From contig JAHNUO010000015.1 of NCBI GenBank assembly GCA_019787685.1, positions 558,001 through 622,000 on the forward strand: 64,000 nucleotides of DNA. The letters are read 5' to 3'. This document shows positions 45,693-58,175 of the stretch, in pieces. Below the pieces are notes generated by a model that worked only from the letters and a program-made list of their open reading frames with translations, ran no database searches and had not been told where the DNA came from. This DNA is from Chiua virens. Taxonomy: Eukaryota > Basidiomycota > Agaricomycetes > Boletales > Boletaceae. Position numbers and translations under genes: made by a program. Numbering within the stretch: the stretch's first letter is position 1; the number at the start of each line of letters is the position of its first letter.

Positions 45693-45932
45693 GATACGCA
45701 TTTAGAAAATTTTAGACGAGATGTCAAATAGATTTACTTAACCACGACTCTGTAATCACTTTAATTCTTATTGATGCTACATGCATGACAGTGAATGATT
45801 GAGATGGTCGTGTTCCCCTTGAAAAGTGCATTGAGATGTCTTTCGCGAAGCACATTATAACATATGTTATCATACATGGTCTCAGATATATATCATTACT
45901 CGTAGGACACACTGGCAACACTTTTACCCAAT

Positions 45933-48900
45933 CTAGTAATAGTACCACGCAGTCATCGTTTCCTGGAACCCATCTGCGTTGCCGACCTCGTTGACGATGC
46001 CGATTTCTCCTATGCTCAGCTGCCATGTCGCCCCGATCGTGGATAAGCTATACACGTTCACGGATGATACTGATGCATCGTCAATGTTGAAGATCTGTGC
46101 TTGGCATGTATTGCCGCTGAGACATGTTTGGCCATAGTTCTAAGTGAATATGGTGAGCACAGATCTGGCAGCGTCAGATTCTGGAAATACCTGGAAGAAA
46201 CTGTAAAAACCAGCACCTTGAAGGAGGAGATCAGTCAGTACGGATGAGATGGACAAACGATTATACGCAGCCACACCACTCACCAAAAAGAAAAATGTTG
46301 GACGACGTCTGAATGTACATCGCCCACGCATTGTCGAATCCGCCGGGGAAGCTCGGATCGTAGTAATCTGGGTTGCTGGTATACGGCGCCGGTGGAGTGG
46401 GATCTGGTTGATAGTAAGGCTATGATGGTATGCACACCTTTAGCTTGCAAAGTCAAGCGACCAAACTGGACACCCACGGTCTCTGTCTGCGCAAACCCAA
46501 TATAATGGTTTTGAGCGTTTGCCAGGTTGTACTGATAGAGGGCCGAGTGTTCCGCTGAACGAATAAGATCATCTTCCCTTGCACAGTGCGACATCACCTT
46601 TGAGTTACTTACATGCTAGGCCACTGTCAGTATCGCCCGGGATGAACGCTTATCAGACGCACAAGTACCAATGAACCAAACAGGACCTGCTGATTCCGAG
46701 AGAATACCGCGGCCGGTGAAAATCGATGTTTGACCGGAAGCATCTAGATCGTGGTCTGCAGTCCATACCCAAGTCCCCTAAGCAACTTTTGAAATCGCTG
46801 CATTGCGTGGATAATCAAGTACTACGCACCTCAAAATATGCACTTGATTGTGAGGTCAGGTAAATACCCAAAAACGCAGCTTGGCATGCTGTGTTTGTGG
46901 AACCGGCTGGGCACTGGGAGTACTGCATGTTAGTCCCGATAGCTAAGCATGCGCATACATGAGTTATTCTTCAAAGTAGACGAAGTGGATTACGGACCTC
47001 CCCCGAGACTATCAACAATTCAGTCACCCGCGTCGTTAGAACATGGTGACAAACTCACCGAAGATGACTGTCCCATAGACCAGCGGCACCTTGCTCTCCC
47101 GCCGGGTCGTGGACGTTCCATTCAATCAAAATTGCTCCAGAAGCTATGAACGAGTTAGGTTTAACCACAGGAACTAGAGCCTAGACAGTAACTAGCAGCA
47201 GTACCCACCAGGTCCAGTTGTCGAGAACAGCATATCACTGATTTCCATAAGGCCCTCTGAACCGATGGCACCTGCTTGGATAACAGGTACCGGGTTGTTC
47301 TGGTCTTGGAAGTTGCTTCCGCCTGCTAATATGACTGACCAAGCCTCCCCAACTATCTGAGTTCCGGCAGGGATGGTAATGGTATCCGTAACGTAGTACA
47401 CGCCGGCATCAAAGAAGATGATCATGCATCCAGCATACTACGGCGAGCGAATAAAAAAGTGAGAAATGTAATCAATTCACACACATGTAGGGGATCGAAC
47501 ATTACCTTGTTGATAACGTTTTGGATGGCTGCAGTGTCATCGGTCGTGCCATCCCCAGTTGCCCCTTGACTCTTGACGCTGATGATCTGACTCGTAGAAT
47601 AATCAGCATATTGAGGGTGCCCCTTCCCAAAGATTGCTCCGGAACTGTTGAGAAGAACAGAAGATATCTCTGGTGATACAAGACTGCCCTGAACCCAAGT
47701 TGATTCACCAGAAGTTCCTGTATAGACATTTCCCTGACCCCAGGATGTGATAGTAGTTGTACCACCTTCCAGGATGGTGGCTCCACCAGAAACACCAACT
47801 GCGATTGGAACGTTGACCAATTGGATATTGTTTAATACGAGGGAGTACGGAAGCGCGCCATTGCTTGCTGCTGACGATTGAACAAAAATCGGGGTGTCGA
47901 TAACAACAGCGTCTATGATGACTTCGGATCCAACGCCCTGAAGCTTGTGATAAACAGTAGGACATTGGCGCAAAATGTTTCTTACCTGGGTCGCGGATGT
48001 GGTCCCATCGACAGTCAACTGAAAGCCAACCTATCAAGAAATTCTCAAGTTACCACGCTTCTTAAGGAGGGGAAGCAACTCGACGTACCTGGCAGTTGTT
48101 AATAGTAACCCCTTGGAACGTGAAACCTAGGAGACATGTCTGATGAGGGTATTATCACTAGATGAGACATAACAGACCCCAGTTCCAGGTTCCCGACACC
48201 GCTACGAATTGGCCAATCAACATCAATTTGTCACGATCATCACTATACTCACCAGTGTTTGCATTATTCACAGTCAGATTGCGTACTGTGAATTGCTGGT
48301 TCCCAACAGAGATACCAATGTTCCCTGATGTCGAATTCACGTTATGATCTCCTTTTGATAATGAGTATACTGACCGCCATTGAATACAATATCTGCTCAG
48401 AGTATTCGGCTCGAATGCTTGCAAGCTGGATGTGATCACATACCTCCCATAAACCCGCCACTAGGAAGGCATAAGCGAGTTACTCTTATTGTTTCGCTTT
48501 ATACCAATAGACCTCACCTTCCGTCCTCCATATATAGACCTATCACGCACATCAGCCAAGTGTAAACATTCCTAGAATTGCACCCACCTTGTTGGGTGTT
48601 TCCGGAGGCAGTTGACATTTCGACTACAACATTGACCAGCGACGTTGCCTGAGATACTTGCCAGTGTAAACCGATTGCAGAGGTTCCCATTGATATCTGT
48701 CGCAAGTCGATGATCAAGTTCCTTACGGAGCGGAAACTTCACCAACAACAGGTCTCAGTATGCTAAGAACCACCAAAATCGAAATAGCTGTCATACAAGT
48801 TGTCCTGGTTAACAAACCACTGAGCGCCACCGCCATTGGGAACATAGGGGTCCGCGTCTGTCGCCCATGAGATCCGTGAGAGCATTGTATCGGAAGAGAC

Positions 48901-49516
48901 TAACCAATAACCGCGAATCCGCTGAAATTGGAATTGGCAAGCAATGTTGGAGGGTTCCTCGCGTCACCGATCAGTTGGGTATAATAGTAGGTATCAATAG
49001 CTGACGATACTAGGTAAGTACTTCTCACGAGTCAGGACAGCATACGCATTGAAGAAACCGAATTGATCACCCTTGGGGAAAGTACACGACTGCTGGTGAG
49101 ACACTATGTCTAAACTTAGCCAGTGGTCAGTCGACGTTAGATTAACCACCTACGTTGACGATCCACATGAGCCATCACCGCAGCGATTCCCGGATGACAT
49201 AGCCGCACTAGTGGAATCATCCGTCAATATATACGGGAGTGACAAGCAAGCAAACCTACTTTATCGCAGCCGTATCATCGGTGATCCCGTCTCCCGTTGC
49301 CCCAAAATCTTTCACGTTTCTGAACACTTGGTAAGCACTTGCGTCAGGGTTAAATGGGGATGTTCCTTGGTGTTTGATCGTCTCGAGCCAATACGGGTCA
49401 ATAGACGTAGCGGTCCCACCACCAAGTGGAGCAGTACACGAGGTGCCTAAACCAGAAGCGACTCTGCACCCATACAAGACTGTGCTCAGAACGAAGAATA
49501 CTTGAGGATGCCGCAT
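45933..49516 (-). CDS. Secreted GH55-like exo-beta-1,3-glucanase, copy C
   Basis: Predicted extracellular beta-1,3-glucanase with the two-helix layout of copies A and B. I choose ATG 49516 because it directly starts a signal peptide (FFVLSTVLYGCRVASG); an in-frame ATG further upstream would bury it. The first helix begins FGATGDGITDDTAAIK (so GAKGDG is GATGDG), the second SQGATGDGTTDDTAAIQ near 47550. FFDAGVYYVTDTITIPAGTQ, IFTGRGILSESAGPVW and NAQNHYIGFAQTETV are shared. The last exon has NYGQTCLSGNTCQAQIFN and ends TAWYYY with TAG at 45933-45935. Introns match the other copies in position. TATA element at 49595-49600. Confidence 0.87.
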
Positions 49517-49594
49517 GGTTATGTGGGGGAAAAAAAAGGCGAGGGAGGAGGATGTTCTATTGATTTGACTTGTGACAACAAGGGAACAGTAGGC

Positions 49595-49600
49595 TTTATA
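49595..49600 (-). promoter_or_regulatory. TATA box of GH55-like copy C
   Basis: TATAAA on the minus strand, about 80 nt upstream of the chosen start codon, like the arrangement in copy B. Confidence 0.5.
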
Positions 49601-49619
49601 GTCGATCTGCAACTTGCAA

Positions 49620-51537
49620 TTGCATGACGTTCACATGCCATTAGAGCAGAGAAACAGAAGACATAATGTTTAGCAAGGTTGCAGGTGACCTTTGCATGCT
49701 GAACCCATGATCTCTGATGAATTTAAACAGCGCCCACGATGGTATGAGACGACGTACAAATATGGGTCACGCCCGGTCGACCATGATAGAAATGAGGATT
49801 TTCTGGGCAAGTAGGCCAGCCCGTTGAGGTGGGTGAAGACTCTGCGTAGGCCGGTTTAGGTCGGAGATCATATACTTCATGGACCAGTACCTGTGTATAT
49901 AAAAAGGATGAGGCAGCATCGTACACCCGCTGTGATTTCTTCATTTCAGTCTAGTCCCGAAAAAGCAGCGCTTGCAGCCAGGAGCCGTACAATTGCAGCG
50001 ATGTCGCATATCCAAAAAAGGTGTCTCAACGATACAGGCAGAAGCACCGAGCGCGAAAGACACACATACAGTAACGCTGAATCCACAATACTGTGCTTCT
50101 TCGTCTCAGAATCAACTCAGGTGGCCGTGGCTTGCGAATAGCGGACACAAAGTATATCCGGCATGACCTGACACCTCTTCAGAGTATAAGGACACAAAAG
50201 CTAGGAAATTAGTGTTGAGAAAACCGTAAGCCGGGATGGTGGCGGTGGAAGAATGCTGTTCGCATCCAGCAAGCCAATCAGACTGAGGAATTAGGAAGCA
50301 AATCTTACATTGAATCTAAGCCAGTGCCCGTATTTAAGAAGATGTTGGTCGCCAGGTGAGATGGTTTGTTTGCTCTCTCATCTTGCTTTAAGGAAAGCTT
50401 GGGGAACGAGACGAAGTAGGTAGTTGCATACCAGATTACCCGAGATTTACAGAGAAGTTACTCAAGATAACCTGAACGAGCATCGCGCAATGTCACTGAA
50501 GGCACGATCCGCTTGACCTTTCCCAGCGTTGGAGAGCTGTGACATGTGGGGTCTTGAGCATTTATAAATCCTAGATCACCGACATTTGCCCAGATCTGGT
50601 CGTTATGTTAGAACCGTTTCACAGGTTACGCTAGATCAAATGGTTCCTAGCACAAGTGCTCACCAATGAGAGAGGACGCATTGCAAACTAAAATTGGATG
50701 CCATCCACCAGAAACATTCGGAGCACCATAGAGTCCGCATGCACTCTTCAGCCCAATGTTATGAACATATTCGGAACAGCGGGTTTTCCATGACGGTGAA
50801 GTTAAAAGCCAGTAGTATCTTCTCGCATCTTGGCCTTATCAAGCAATACTTCGAAACAGCAAATTTAGTGAGGAAAGCCATCAATTGATCGATATCCTTT
50901 AGGTTATAGCATGAATCACGCACTTGACCTTTATACTCCCGAAATTCGGCGACTGAATCGGACTCAGAATGCAAGCACCCTTATCATGTTGCTATCATAA
51001 TATCGATAGCGGCGCGCGTGCGCCCAGCCCCCGACTCCCTATATACTAGTATACAATCTTGCATTCACACTTCAAAGCTTCACGGACCAGTCAATTGACA
51101 AACATCACAAAACTCAAGGCCCACCCACCCCACCTGCATTCCGTGCGACTTTGCGTCCGAGTCCGGAATAGTGCTGGCGCGTGGGAGCTGCCAGTGGTTG
51201 TGATTCCGAAATGGGCCAAGTCACTGACTTTACACTGGTACTGGGCATGTCCAAGATGTAAGATAGTAGTCCCGCGAGTCGCTTTGTATGGAGCGGAACG
51301 ATTCTGTCCATGGAAACCTCCCCCACTTCGTGGAGTCGGGGATGGCGGAAGGCAGGTACTAAGCAGGGGGAAATTGGTCATAACAACTTGGTAGGCAGAA
51401 GTGCTAGCTAAATGGTATCAGTAGTCTTCTTGTGCTACTGGCCCGGGTACTGCTATTCTGTTCCGAGACTTCTAACACATCCTACAATCATGAACTAATC
51501 GGTTTACGAAGAGACGCGCCCCGGCATCCGTCCACCA
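49620..51537. other. Long stretch with no supported gene
   Basis: Only short unsupported frames on both strands. Small AT-rich runs such as CTATATACTAGTATAC near 51040 are present. Confidence 0.45.
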
Positions 51538-53140
51538 TCAAACTGCAGGTGGGCGATGGCGCGGATTGGGACCTGTCTTCCTATCTCCATGAACTCTTCC
51601 CCCACCAGCACTCGAGGTACTCTCCATGCTCCTTGCGGCAGTACCCATCACCGGCGTTGTAGCACGCGATCGACTCTGCTCCGTGTGCGTACCAGGCCGC
51701 CCACTAGTCACACTCTCCCATGTCGACGTCCGCGAATGCGCCGAGTACGATGTTGCCCCGGACATGCTACTCTTCTGCTTGTTATGCGTATTCCTCGAAG
51801 ACCTTCGTGCCTGAGTCGTCGTCGCTCCCTCAGACGGGCAATTGACAGATTCCACGGAATCCGAGTACGACGGGGGATTAATGCGTACGCGTTGTGCGGG
51901 AGGAGTCATCCTACCCTCAGAGACAGTGTTGGCAACTTGTCCCATCGGTAAGGATGTATTCGATCGGTTTTTTCGGGGCATGGAAGATGTCGCAAGGAAG
52001 GGAGTGATAATGTCAGCAGCATCCATGATGGCCATGCGATGCTCGTTGGAGGAGAAACCGGAAGAAATAGGAGACGCGAGCGAGGTCGGCGGTAGACTGG
52101 TCGTGGAATGAACAGGTGATGTAAGATAGAGAGAATTAGAGTATGCATTTTCGAAAAAAGCGGGCTGCGGTGTCCGGACGGTGAAAGATGGAAGTGAAAC
52201 AGATGTCGCTGGCGTCTTTTTGTGTCGGCGACGCACCAAAAACACGAATAGCGCCCCAAAGACAACAGCTGCCACACCCCCCGTCACCCCACCAATGATC
52301 GCACCGACCGGTACGCTCGAGGAAGGGGAGGCTGTTGGTGTTGATGTTGCGGAACTTGGGAGGGGCCCACCATAAAGGTCCGGCTTTCCTGGTGTGGAGT
52401 ATAGTTCATGAAGTCCGAGCGTGACCAAGAGAAATAGCTACCTTCTCCTACTATGTTCGATACTTGCGTAGTATTAAACACTCCGTTCGTCCAACTAGAA
52501 GCTAAGGGGAAGTATAAGAGATACGTGCTCGAAATATGGTGAAACCTCACGGTTTGTAGCAGCCCAGAACGGAATGCCACCCGAAACGTTGTATCCAGAT
52601 GGAAGATACCTGGAAATGCCAATCATCAAATTTTTGGTGACTTCAAGCTCGATCGTGCCTCACGAGGTAGTCGATGCATTATTGCCACAGTTAGCAATCC
52701 AGTTATTCCAGCTATGATGGCATGAGATGAATTCATAGACAAACTGGGGCACAGACCTGGGATACTGAGACTGTCCAAGACAGCTGGAACAGCCGCTAAT
52801 TAAATTATACATCGACCAAGAGCTATAGGGTATGAGCAATCTGTCTTGCACCGGACGACAAACCCTCGTACCACGTGCAGCCGTTGGTCGACGTATCATT
52901 CGGAATATAGGTACTTTCTTGGAAATTGACGAGAGAAACTGTATCTAATACATATAGTCAGCATGGGCAGCAGGTGATCTACCATGATAGTTGTCATGTG
53001 CAAACACCACTCCGACTAGGACAACTGAAGTGTCGCTTACATGTTTGGTTGCAGAGATGGCCAACTCCCTGTGCGATGTCGCAAGGAAGTTGACCCCTTT
53101 GGTTCTGCATCTGGGATGGGCAGTTCTGGGTCGTGGACAT
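51538..53140 (-). CDS. Single-pass membrane protein with Cys-rich ectodomain (paralogue of 54053-55374)
   Basis: Function unknown. Recognisable ectodomain pieces in order: QNQRGQLPCDIAQGVGHLC, YIPNDTSTNGCTCSWSMYN, LISGCSSCLGQSQYP, WNNWIANCGNNAS, YLPSGYNVSGGIPFWAATN and SSWTNGVFNTTQVSNIVGEG. Introns of about 50 nt separate them. A 53-nt intron ending near 52396 joins GEG to KPDLYGGPLP. A Thr/Ser/Pro stalk, one membrane helix (VGAIIGGVTGGVAAVVFGALF) and a basic stop-transfer (VRRRHKK) follow. The last exon is a roughly 220-residue Ser/Thr/Arg-rich cytosolic tail. A receptor- or sensor-like topology is an inference. The 5' end is uncertain: 53140 is an in-frame Met, and no clear signal peptide was found. 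Confidence 0.6.
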
Positions 53141-53299
53141 CAGGATCAACACAACAGTTGGTTGAGGTCCCAAACAAAGTGACTGAACAACTTGAATGAC
53201 GCAATCCTACAAAGGAATGGAACCCCAGAGAGGACCGTCGGTGAAAGACGACTTTTGTGGGTAAGGGGACTAGGATAAGAGCTGATTTCGGCGGCAATG

Positions 53300-54052
53300 C
53301 AATCTTCAGCCGTGTGGCACGCTCGCCGCCCGCTTGAAAAGGCGCGAACTAGACCTTCTCCGACCCGGGTGCATTCAATTTAATTCGCTATCAACGCGAA
53401 GTGCAGTCCCGTGACAGGTCACCGGTCAACTGTGGATTGAGCGTACCCATCGGAAGAGTAAGGAGCACTACGGTGAATCTGTGAGTCGCCGCGGTGATGC
53501 TGTTTACCATTGGCAGAAGCAGGTCTGCCGGAGTCTCCCTGGATGAATCCGCTAGACACTATCCATTTGGAATTTCGTGTATATATTTCTTACAGGAAGT
53601 TGATACGACCATCGTCATGTGAGACCGGTCAAATTTCTGAAGGACCAATGAGCTTGGAGCCAAGATTTCGAAACAAGCATTTCCGCCGCACAGGGAAACC
53701 TTCGGAAGAGCGGAGTTACGTGACTCCCGAGTCAAGGTGATTTTTACCACGACTGCTCATCTGGTAGGTTATATCATTTCTATGTACTAAAATTATGTAT
53801 CCGCCCGTCGACCGCTTAATCCCGCCCCAAGTGTTATCGATGTATCTATGGTTGCATGTGGCTCCCAGCGTTCTAGGTCTTTATATAGTGATCGCCGCCT
53901 CACATGACAGAGGCGTGCAGCCTGCTCAAAACCCGGTGCGCTCTTGCACTCGTACTGTCTGACTCTATCCTCCCCCGAACAGTCATTCGAGCACCATTGA
54001 GTATACCTCCAACCCATTCCTGTTTGATTTCTAGTACAGGTCCACAGCAGAC
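53300..54052. other. Region between the two divergent membrane-protein genes
   Basis: Should hold both promoters and the unlocated first exon of the minus gene. No clear TATA box for either; a TTTATATAG element at about 53880 is possible for the plus gene. Confidence 0.35.
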
Positions 54053-55374
54053 ATGACCACTGGCATTCTTTCCTCCCTCATAATCATATTTCTCCTCCGA
54101 GCTGGCCCTCAAGCGTCGGCGGCGGGTCCCCCAAACATTTTGAACGTCGTTTCGAATGCAACGTGCCAACCTGAGTATGCATGGATGGATAACGCAGAAG
54201 GCAAGGACCCTTGTTTGACAGTCGCGTATGTGATAGCCGCCTGCGTCGGGGATAGCAAGTATTTCCAACTCTGGAATTTTTCGAGACGCTTACATATGCA
54301 TCTCTTTTCCACAACTGGACAGCGTGGACACAGCCACCTCTTATCCCAGGGGAATCGTACGACTCACCGAATGGCACAACGGCTACTCCTTGTTACTGGT
54401 ATGACGGTTCTCAGTTGCAATCTTGATGTTCGTTCACACGATCGGATCCATCAGTTCGTGGTCTTGCTATAACCTCATGATGGCCTGCACACTGTGCCAG
54501 AACGCGACGTATACGGCCTCGGTAAAAACGTCAGTACTAGTGTTCTCTCCATCTTTTGCTACGACATTGTCGATCGTGGTCGCAGGTGGCCAACATTCGT
54601 CCAGAACTGTCCCTTAAATTACAAAGATGAGTGAGCGTTCGCTGCCTCCCTGTGCACCATCAGTTTTCTTTACCTGCCGACTAGAATATTCCCGCAAGGT
54701 TATGTCCTTCTCAGTAACATATCAATACCTTATTGGGCCACCATCAACCGTACGATTTCCTACATTCACCAGATACGTATAACCAAGATTACATATAGCG
54801 GAGACTTGGCCCTCTGAGCTGTTCGAAACAGAACAAGCAGAAATTTATGCGAACAAGAGCAGGTGTCCTTTCCTTACCTGCCACGGAATCCCTTTCTGAT
54901 GTTCCCGAAGGTCAGCCTGACTACTACCCAGGTACCAACAGCTCGGGAACCAGCTCTGGGAGCGATAACAACTCGGGAAGCAATACCAACATCGGTGCCA
55001 TCATAGGCGGCACCATTAGCGGCACAGCGCTCCTGGTCATCATTGTCGGAGGGTACTTTCTGTACCAGCGTCGGAAAAACAGATGCCTGAACAGTGGTAC
55101 GGTTGCGACTACGAGTCTTCATACGGGTATGCATGCGACAAATACGCACGCATACTTGCCATCGAATCCGTCATCCTTCTTTTCGTCAACGGGCTCACCT
55201 GCCCCTACGACTTACACGACCACACAGATGGGGACAGGAATGTCCGTTATGTCAGGCACCTCGTATTCGTCTTTCCAGGCCACCTCGCCCCCACCACCTA
55301 CCGCGACTGAGACTGCATCGTTCATGACCACGGGAAATAATGTGGTACGCACCCGTGCTATTCCAATGGTTTAG
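54053..55374 (+). CDS. Single-pass membrane protein with Cys-rich ectodomain (paralogue of 51538-53140)
   Basis: Function unknown; same domain order as its divergent neighbour. ATG 54053 opens a signal peptide (ILSSLIIIFLLRAGPQASA). The ectodomain reads NATCQPEYAWMDNAEGKDPC, then ESYDSPNGTTATPCYCSWS, YNLMMACTLCQNATYTAS, RWPTFVQNCPLNYKDE, IFPQGYVLLSNISIPYWATI and GQPDYYPGTNSSG. A Ser/Gly/Asn stalk, a membrane helix (IGAIIGGTISGTALLVIIVGGYFL) and YQRRKNR follow. The cytosolic tail is Ser/Thr/Pro-rich, about 100 residues. Six or so exons; the junction after LTVAYVIAAC (about 54230-54340) could not be settled. The tail is much shorter than that of the paralogue. Confidence 0.6.
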
Positions 55375-56136
55375 ATTTATGTATCACATGGCTCGAGAGA
55401 TCGTAAAAGCAAGTGTGCCCAGTTGCAATTCTATGTCATAGTACGCGTGTGGAACTAGATTCGTTGAATGTACACATTCTTATATATATATATACACTAG
55501 TTCTGTTATCAACTCCCATTGACTCGAATGCAGTGCGCGTTCGGACTACCTATCTCGCGTAAACTCCTCTTCTGGGCGGCCCAGATAGTGCATTTCCACA
55601 GCAATCAATAGGACATATGGATTGTGCAATAATCTCGTCAGGAATGATGCACAATGACAAGAAAGGCCGCCTACAAACCTAAGTACTTACTAGAATATTC
55701 CAAAGTACGCCCGTGAGTATGTATGTCTCCATCGACCCGACGCACACGTCAGTAATGCGGGTCTGAACAGATGCTGCGCTCAAGCGCTTATAATCGCCCT
55801 GGCGACATCGTATCTGAAGTAGAAGTTCAGAACGTTCATTAGTCATAATGGGACCCCGCTCCGAAAGGCCACGATTATGTGGTAGAATATTCGAATCGTG
55901 GTAGCGAGGAATATCGCATTAACGTGTCAGGAATCGTCTGAATTAGGGTGGAGAAAGTAACAGATAATCTGGCAGTTGAGACAATCAGTTAGGAGGACGT
56001 TTGTAAGGATTGCTACGCATCCGGCTACAGATCTGGTCCGAGTGACCACTGCCTTTTCATTTTATTTGTCAGCGTTATTCAGCACTATTCAGTCGTTTCT
56101 AAGCTCTCTGTTTACCACCTGACCTGCCCACAAAAC
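55375..56136. other. Stretch with no supported gene
   Basis: Contains a short (TA)n run near 55483-55495. No coding signal. Confidence 0.45.
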
Positions 56137-56247
56137 GAGCCTAACTAGGCTCCTTGGCTACGAGTGTCCTTCAGCCTAATTAGGCTCTTTTCCCGTGAAT
56201 TGCCGACACCGGGAATAAACCCGTGCCTAAATATACGTACTTAGGCA
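56137..56247. repeat. Cluster of three palindromes with CCTAA/TTAGG arms
   Basis: GAGCCTAACTAGGCTC (56137-56152), AGCCTAATTAGGCT (56173-56186) and TGCCTAA-10nt-TTAGGCA (56224-56247). Each can fold into a hairpin or bind a symmetric protein. Relevance unknown. Confidence 0.6.
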
Positions 56248-56431
56248 AGCTGAGGGACTACCGGTCTGGAAGGAGATCGCTACCGCCTTCAAGTTGCACA
56301 TCAAGCAGCTGGATCGCTTGACAGTGCAGGCGGAAAGGATGGCGGACTGGACGGAGGAGCTGGCCCATCTGAAGGGAGAGGAGTTGCATGGGGAGTGGTC
56401 GCCGGAGCCAGAGTCGGAGGTGTTACAATAG
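56248..56431 (+). pseudogene. Coding-like remnant ending in TAG
   Basis: The plus frame reads about 58 codons of charged, helix-like sequence (GLPVWKEIATAFKLH, RMADWTEELAHLKGEE) up to TAG at 56429-56431, with no start upstream. It may be the end of an older element into which the gypsy element inserted. Not identified. Confidence 0.3.
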
Positions 56432-56693
56432 TTCCGGGTAGGACCTAATGTAGCCACAAAAGCGCCAAGTACCAAGTGGCTGTGATAACTCAAACAACCA
56501 CCACTTGATACGTGGTGCGCTGAAGAGTTGAATGAGGGTTTCTGGTCAGTGGATTGCTACCAGAGAGACGAGTGAAAACTCAGGCATTGCTGAGAGTTGT
56601 CCGGTTGGGAATCTATACCCGAGGGACGGTCGAGGGTCGAGGGTTGACTCTGAAGAGTCCGAGTGTTGGGTCAAGGGACGATGAGAGAAGTCC

Positions 56694-57126
56694 TGTTATG
56701 ATACCAACTTTTCCTCACTTCTCAACTCCAACGTTCAACGGATTCTAACTATAGAACACCTCATGTCAAGGCTGTCCAAAGGATCATATTCGATTGGCTG
56801 CCACAATAACACAGCATCCATCAACACATGCCTCTTATCTTTTCATTTCCCTTATCACTGACTCATCACCGGCAGTGCAAGGCTATGCTCTTATCTATGA
56901 CTCATATCGGTTCACACCTTATCGTCCAATAAGACACATTATGTTTATCTACGTAGTTCATACTCAGATTAGAACTCCGATATCCATGTAGTATATAAAC
57001 CCCATGAATGACAGCCAGAGGACTCTAATAAAGTTCTCTTGGAGTTTTCGCCTCCTTGCTGGACTGAACCCCCTCTCACCTCAGTCACTACACTTTACAA
57101 GTCTAGCACTGTTCTAGGTTGTTTCA
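56694..57126 (+). repeat. 5' LTR of the gypsy element
   Basis: 433 bp. Contains TATATAAA near 56992 and AATAAA at 57027-57032, the likely promoter and poly(A) signals. Differs from the 3' LTR at five sites, all transitions. Confidence 0.95.
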
Positions 57127-57361
57127 TTAGAACTTTATTGTCTTTCTTCGCCGTCGAAACTACTGTCAAGTCCCTCGACCTCGTCGTAGCCATCTTACCT
57201 CTAAAGAAGGAACAAGCACCACAAGTAAGTCGCCACCTTTGAACGGAAGATTTTTGCCAGCTTCAAATAAGCCGCTCGAGACTCAAGGTCCAAATAGCGC
57301 ACCAGCTGCCAAGTGCACCCGTCACTGATATTGTCCTCTTTACTGAGACCACAAAAAAATA

Positions 57362-57913
57362 GTGACATCCCTCCCTCTATCTGCCATCGCTGCCGCTCAG
57401 GAAGCTTATCCTGATCTCATTGATGAACCCTACGTCTTTGACGCCGCCTACTTAGCAGAAGTCGTCGCCTTAGAGGATCTTGATCCCGAGGATCGCACAG
57501 ACACAGAGATTTTTCACGCCTTATTAGGCCACTTTTTAGGGGAAACTACTCCCTTATCCGACTATCAGTCAACCTGGTCCGACAGCCCGGAGCTTAGGTA
57601 TCCAACCGAGGAAGTTGAGATAAAGCGCGAATACTTTCCCGCTCCCCTTCCCGAAAGAGAACCGTCACCGTTTCCACTTGCTCCATTAAGAGAGCCTTCC
57701 GAGGAAAGTTTAGGAGATCCAAATGATTGGCTCCCACTTCGTGAGATAGAAAGGAGAAACGCCAGGACAGAGTTAGAAAGAAAGAGGATACTCAGGCGCT
57801 TCAAAGCGAACCAGGTCCCTTCCCGTATCCGTCCTTATTCACAATACGATAACCGAGAATTCCCATCCCTTCGTCCTAGAAATACTCTTAGGATTCCTTC
57901 CAGATTTCTCTAA
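57362..57913 (+). other. Accessory frame 1 of the gypsy element (no ATG)
   Basis: About 183 codons, acidic in its N-terminal part and basic (RTELERKRILRRFK) towards the end; stop at 57911-57913. There is no ATG. It begins just after AAAAAATAG, which resembles a splice acceptor; a GTAAGT donor lies at about 57222. A spliced leader protein is therefore possible. No known domain. Confidence 0.45.
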
Positions 57914-57927
57914 ATAGAAATTCTTTT

Positions 57928-58173
57928 ATGTCTTGGGAATTAGTCGCAATAGCATTCATCATCTCTTGCACGCTCACGACCTACTTCTTCGGTTATATCG
58001 CATTTTACCTTACAAACAAGGTACAAGAGTCTCAACGACCAATTTACGTCTCTATCAAACGACGAGACTACCCTTTCGCAGTCACCTTCGGTCTCTTCTC
58101 ACCCTACGAAGAATACGGAACAGCCACCGCTAACGCTTGGGGAGCACCAGAACCAACCATTGATGCTTGGTAA
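57928..58173 (+). CDS. Accessory frame 2 of the gypsy element: small membrane protein
   Basis: 81 residues from ATG 57928. A strong N-terminal membrane segment (LVAIAFIISCTLTTYFFGYIA) is followed by a short polar tail. The stop codon lies two bases before the gag ATG at 58176, an arrangement suited to reinitiation. Such a frame ahead of gag is unusual for chromoviruses; function unknown. Confidence 0.5.
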   Translation: MSWELVAIAFIISCTLTTYFFGYIAFYLTNKVQESQRPIYVSIKRRDYPFAVTFGLFSPYEEYGTATANAWGAPEPTIDAW

Positions 58174-58175
58174 AT

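Noticed and set aside
49256..49612. Upstream ATG-like start for GH55-like copy C
   Set aside because: It would place about 32 polar residues before the signal peptide; the ATG at 49516 fits copies A and B.
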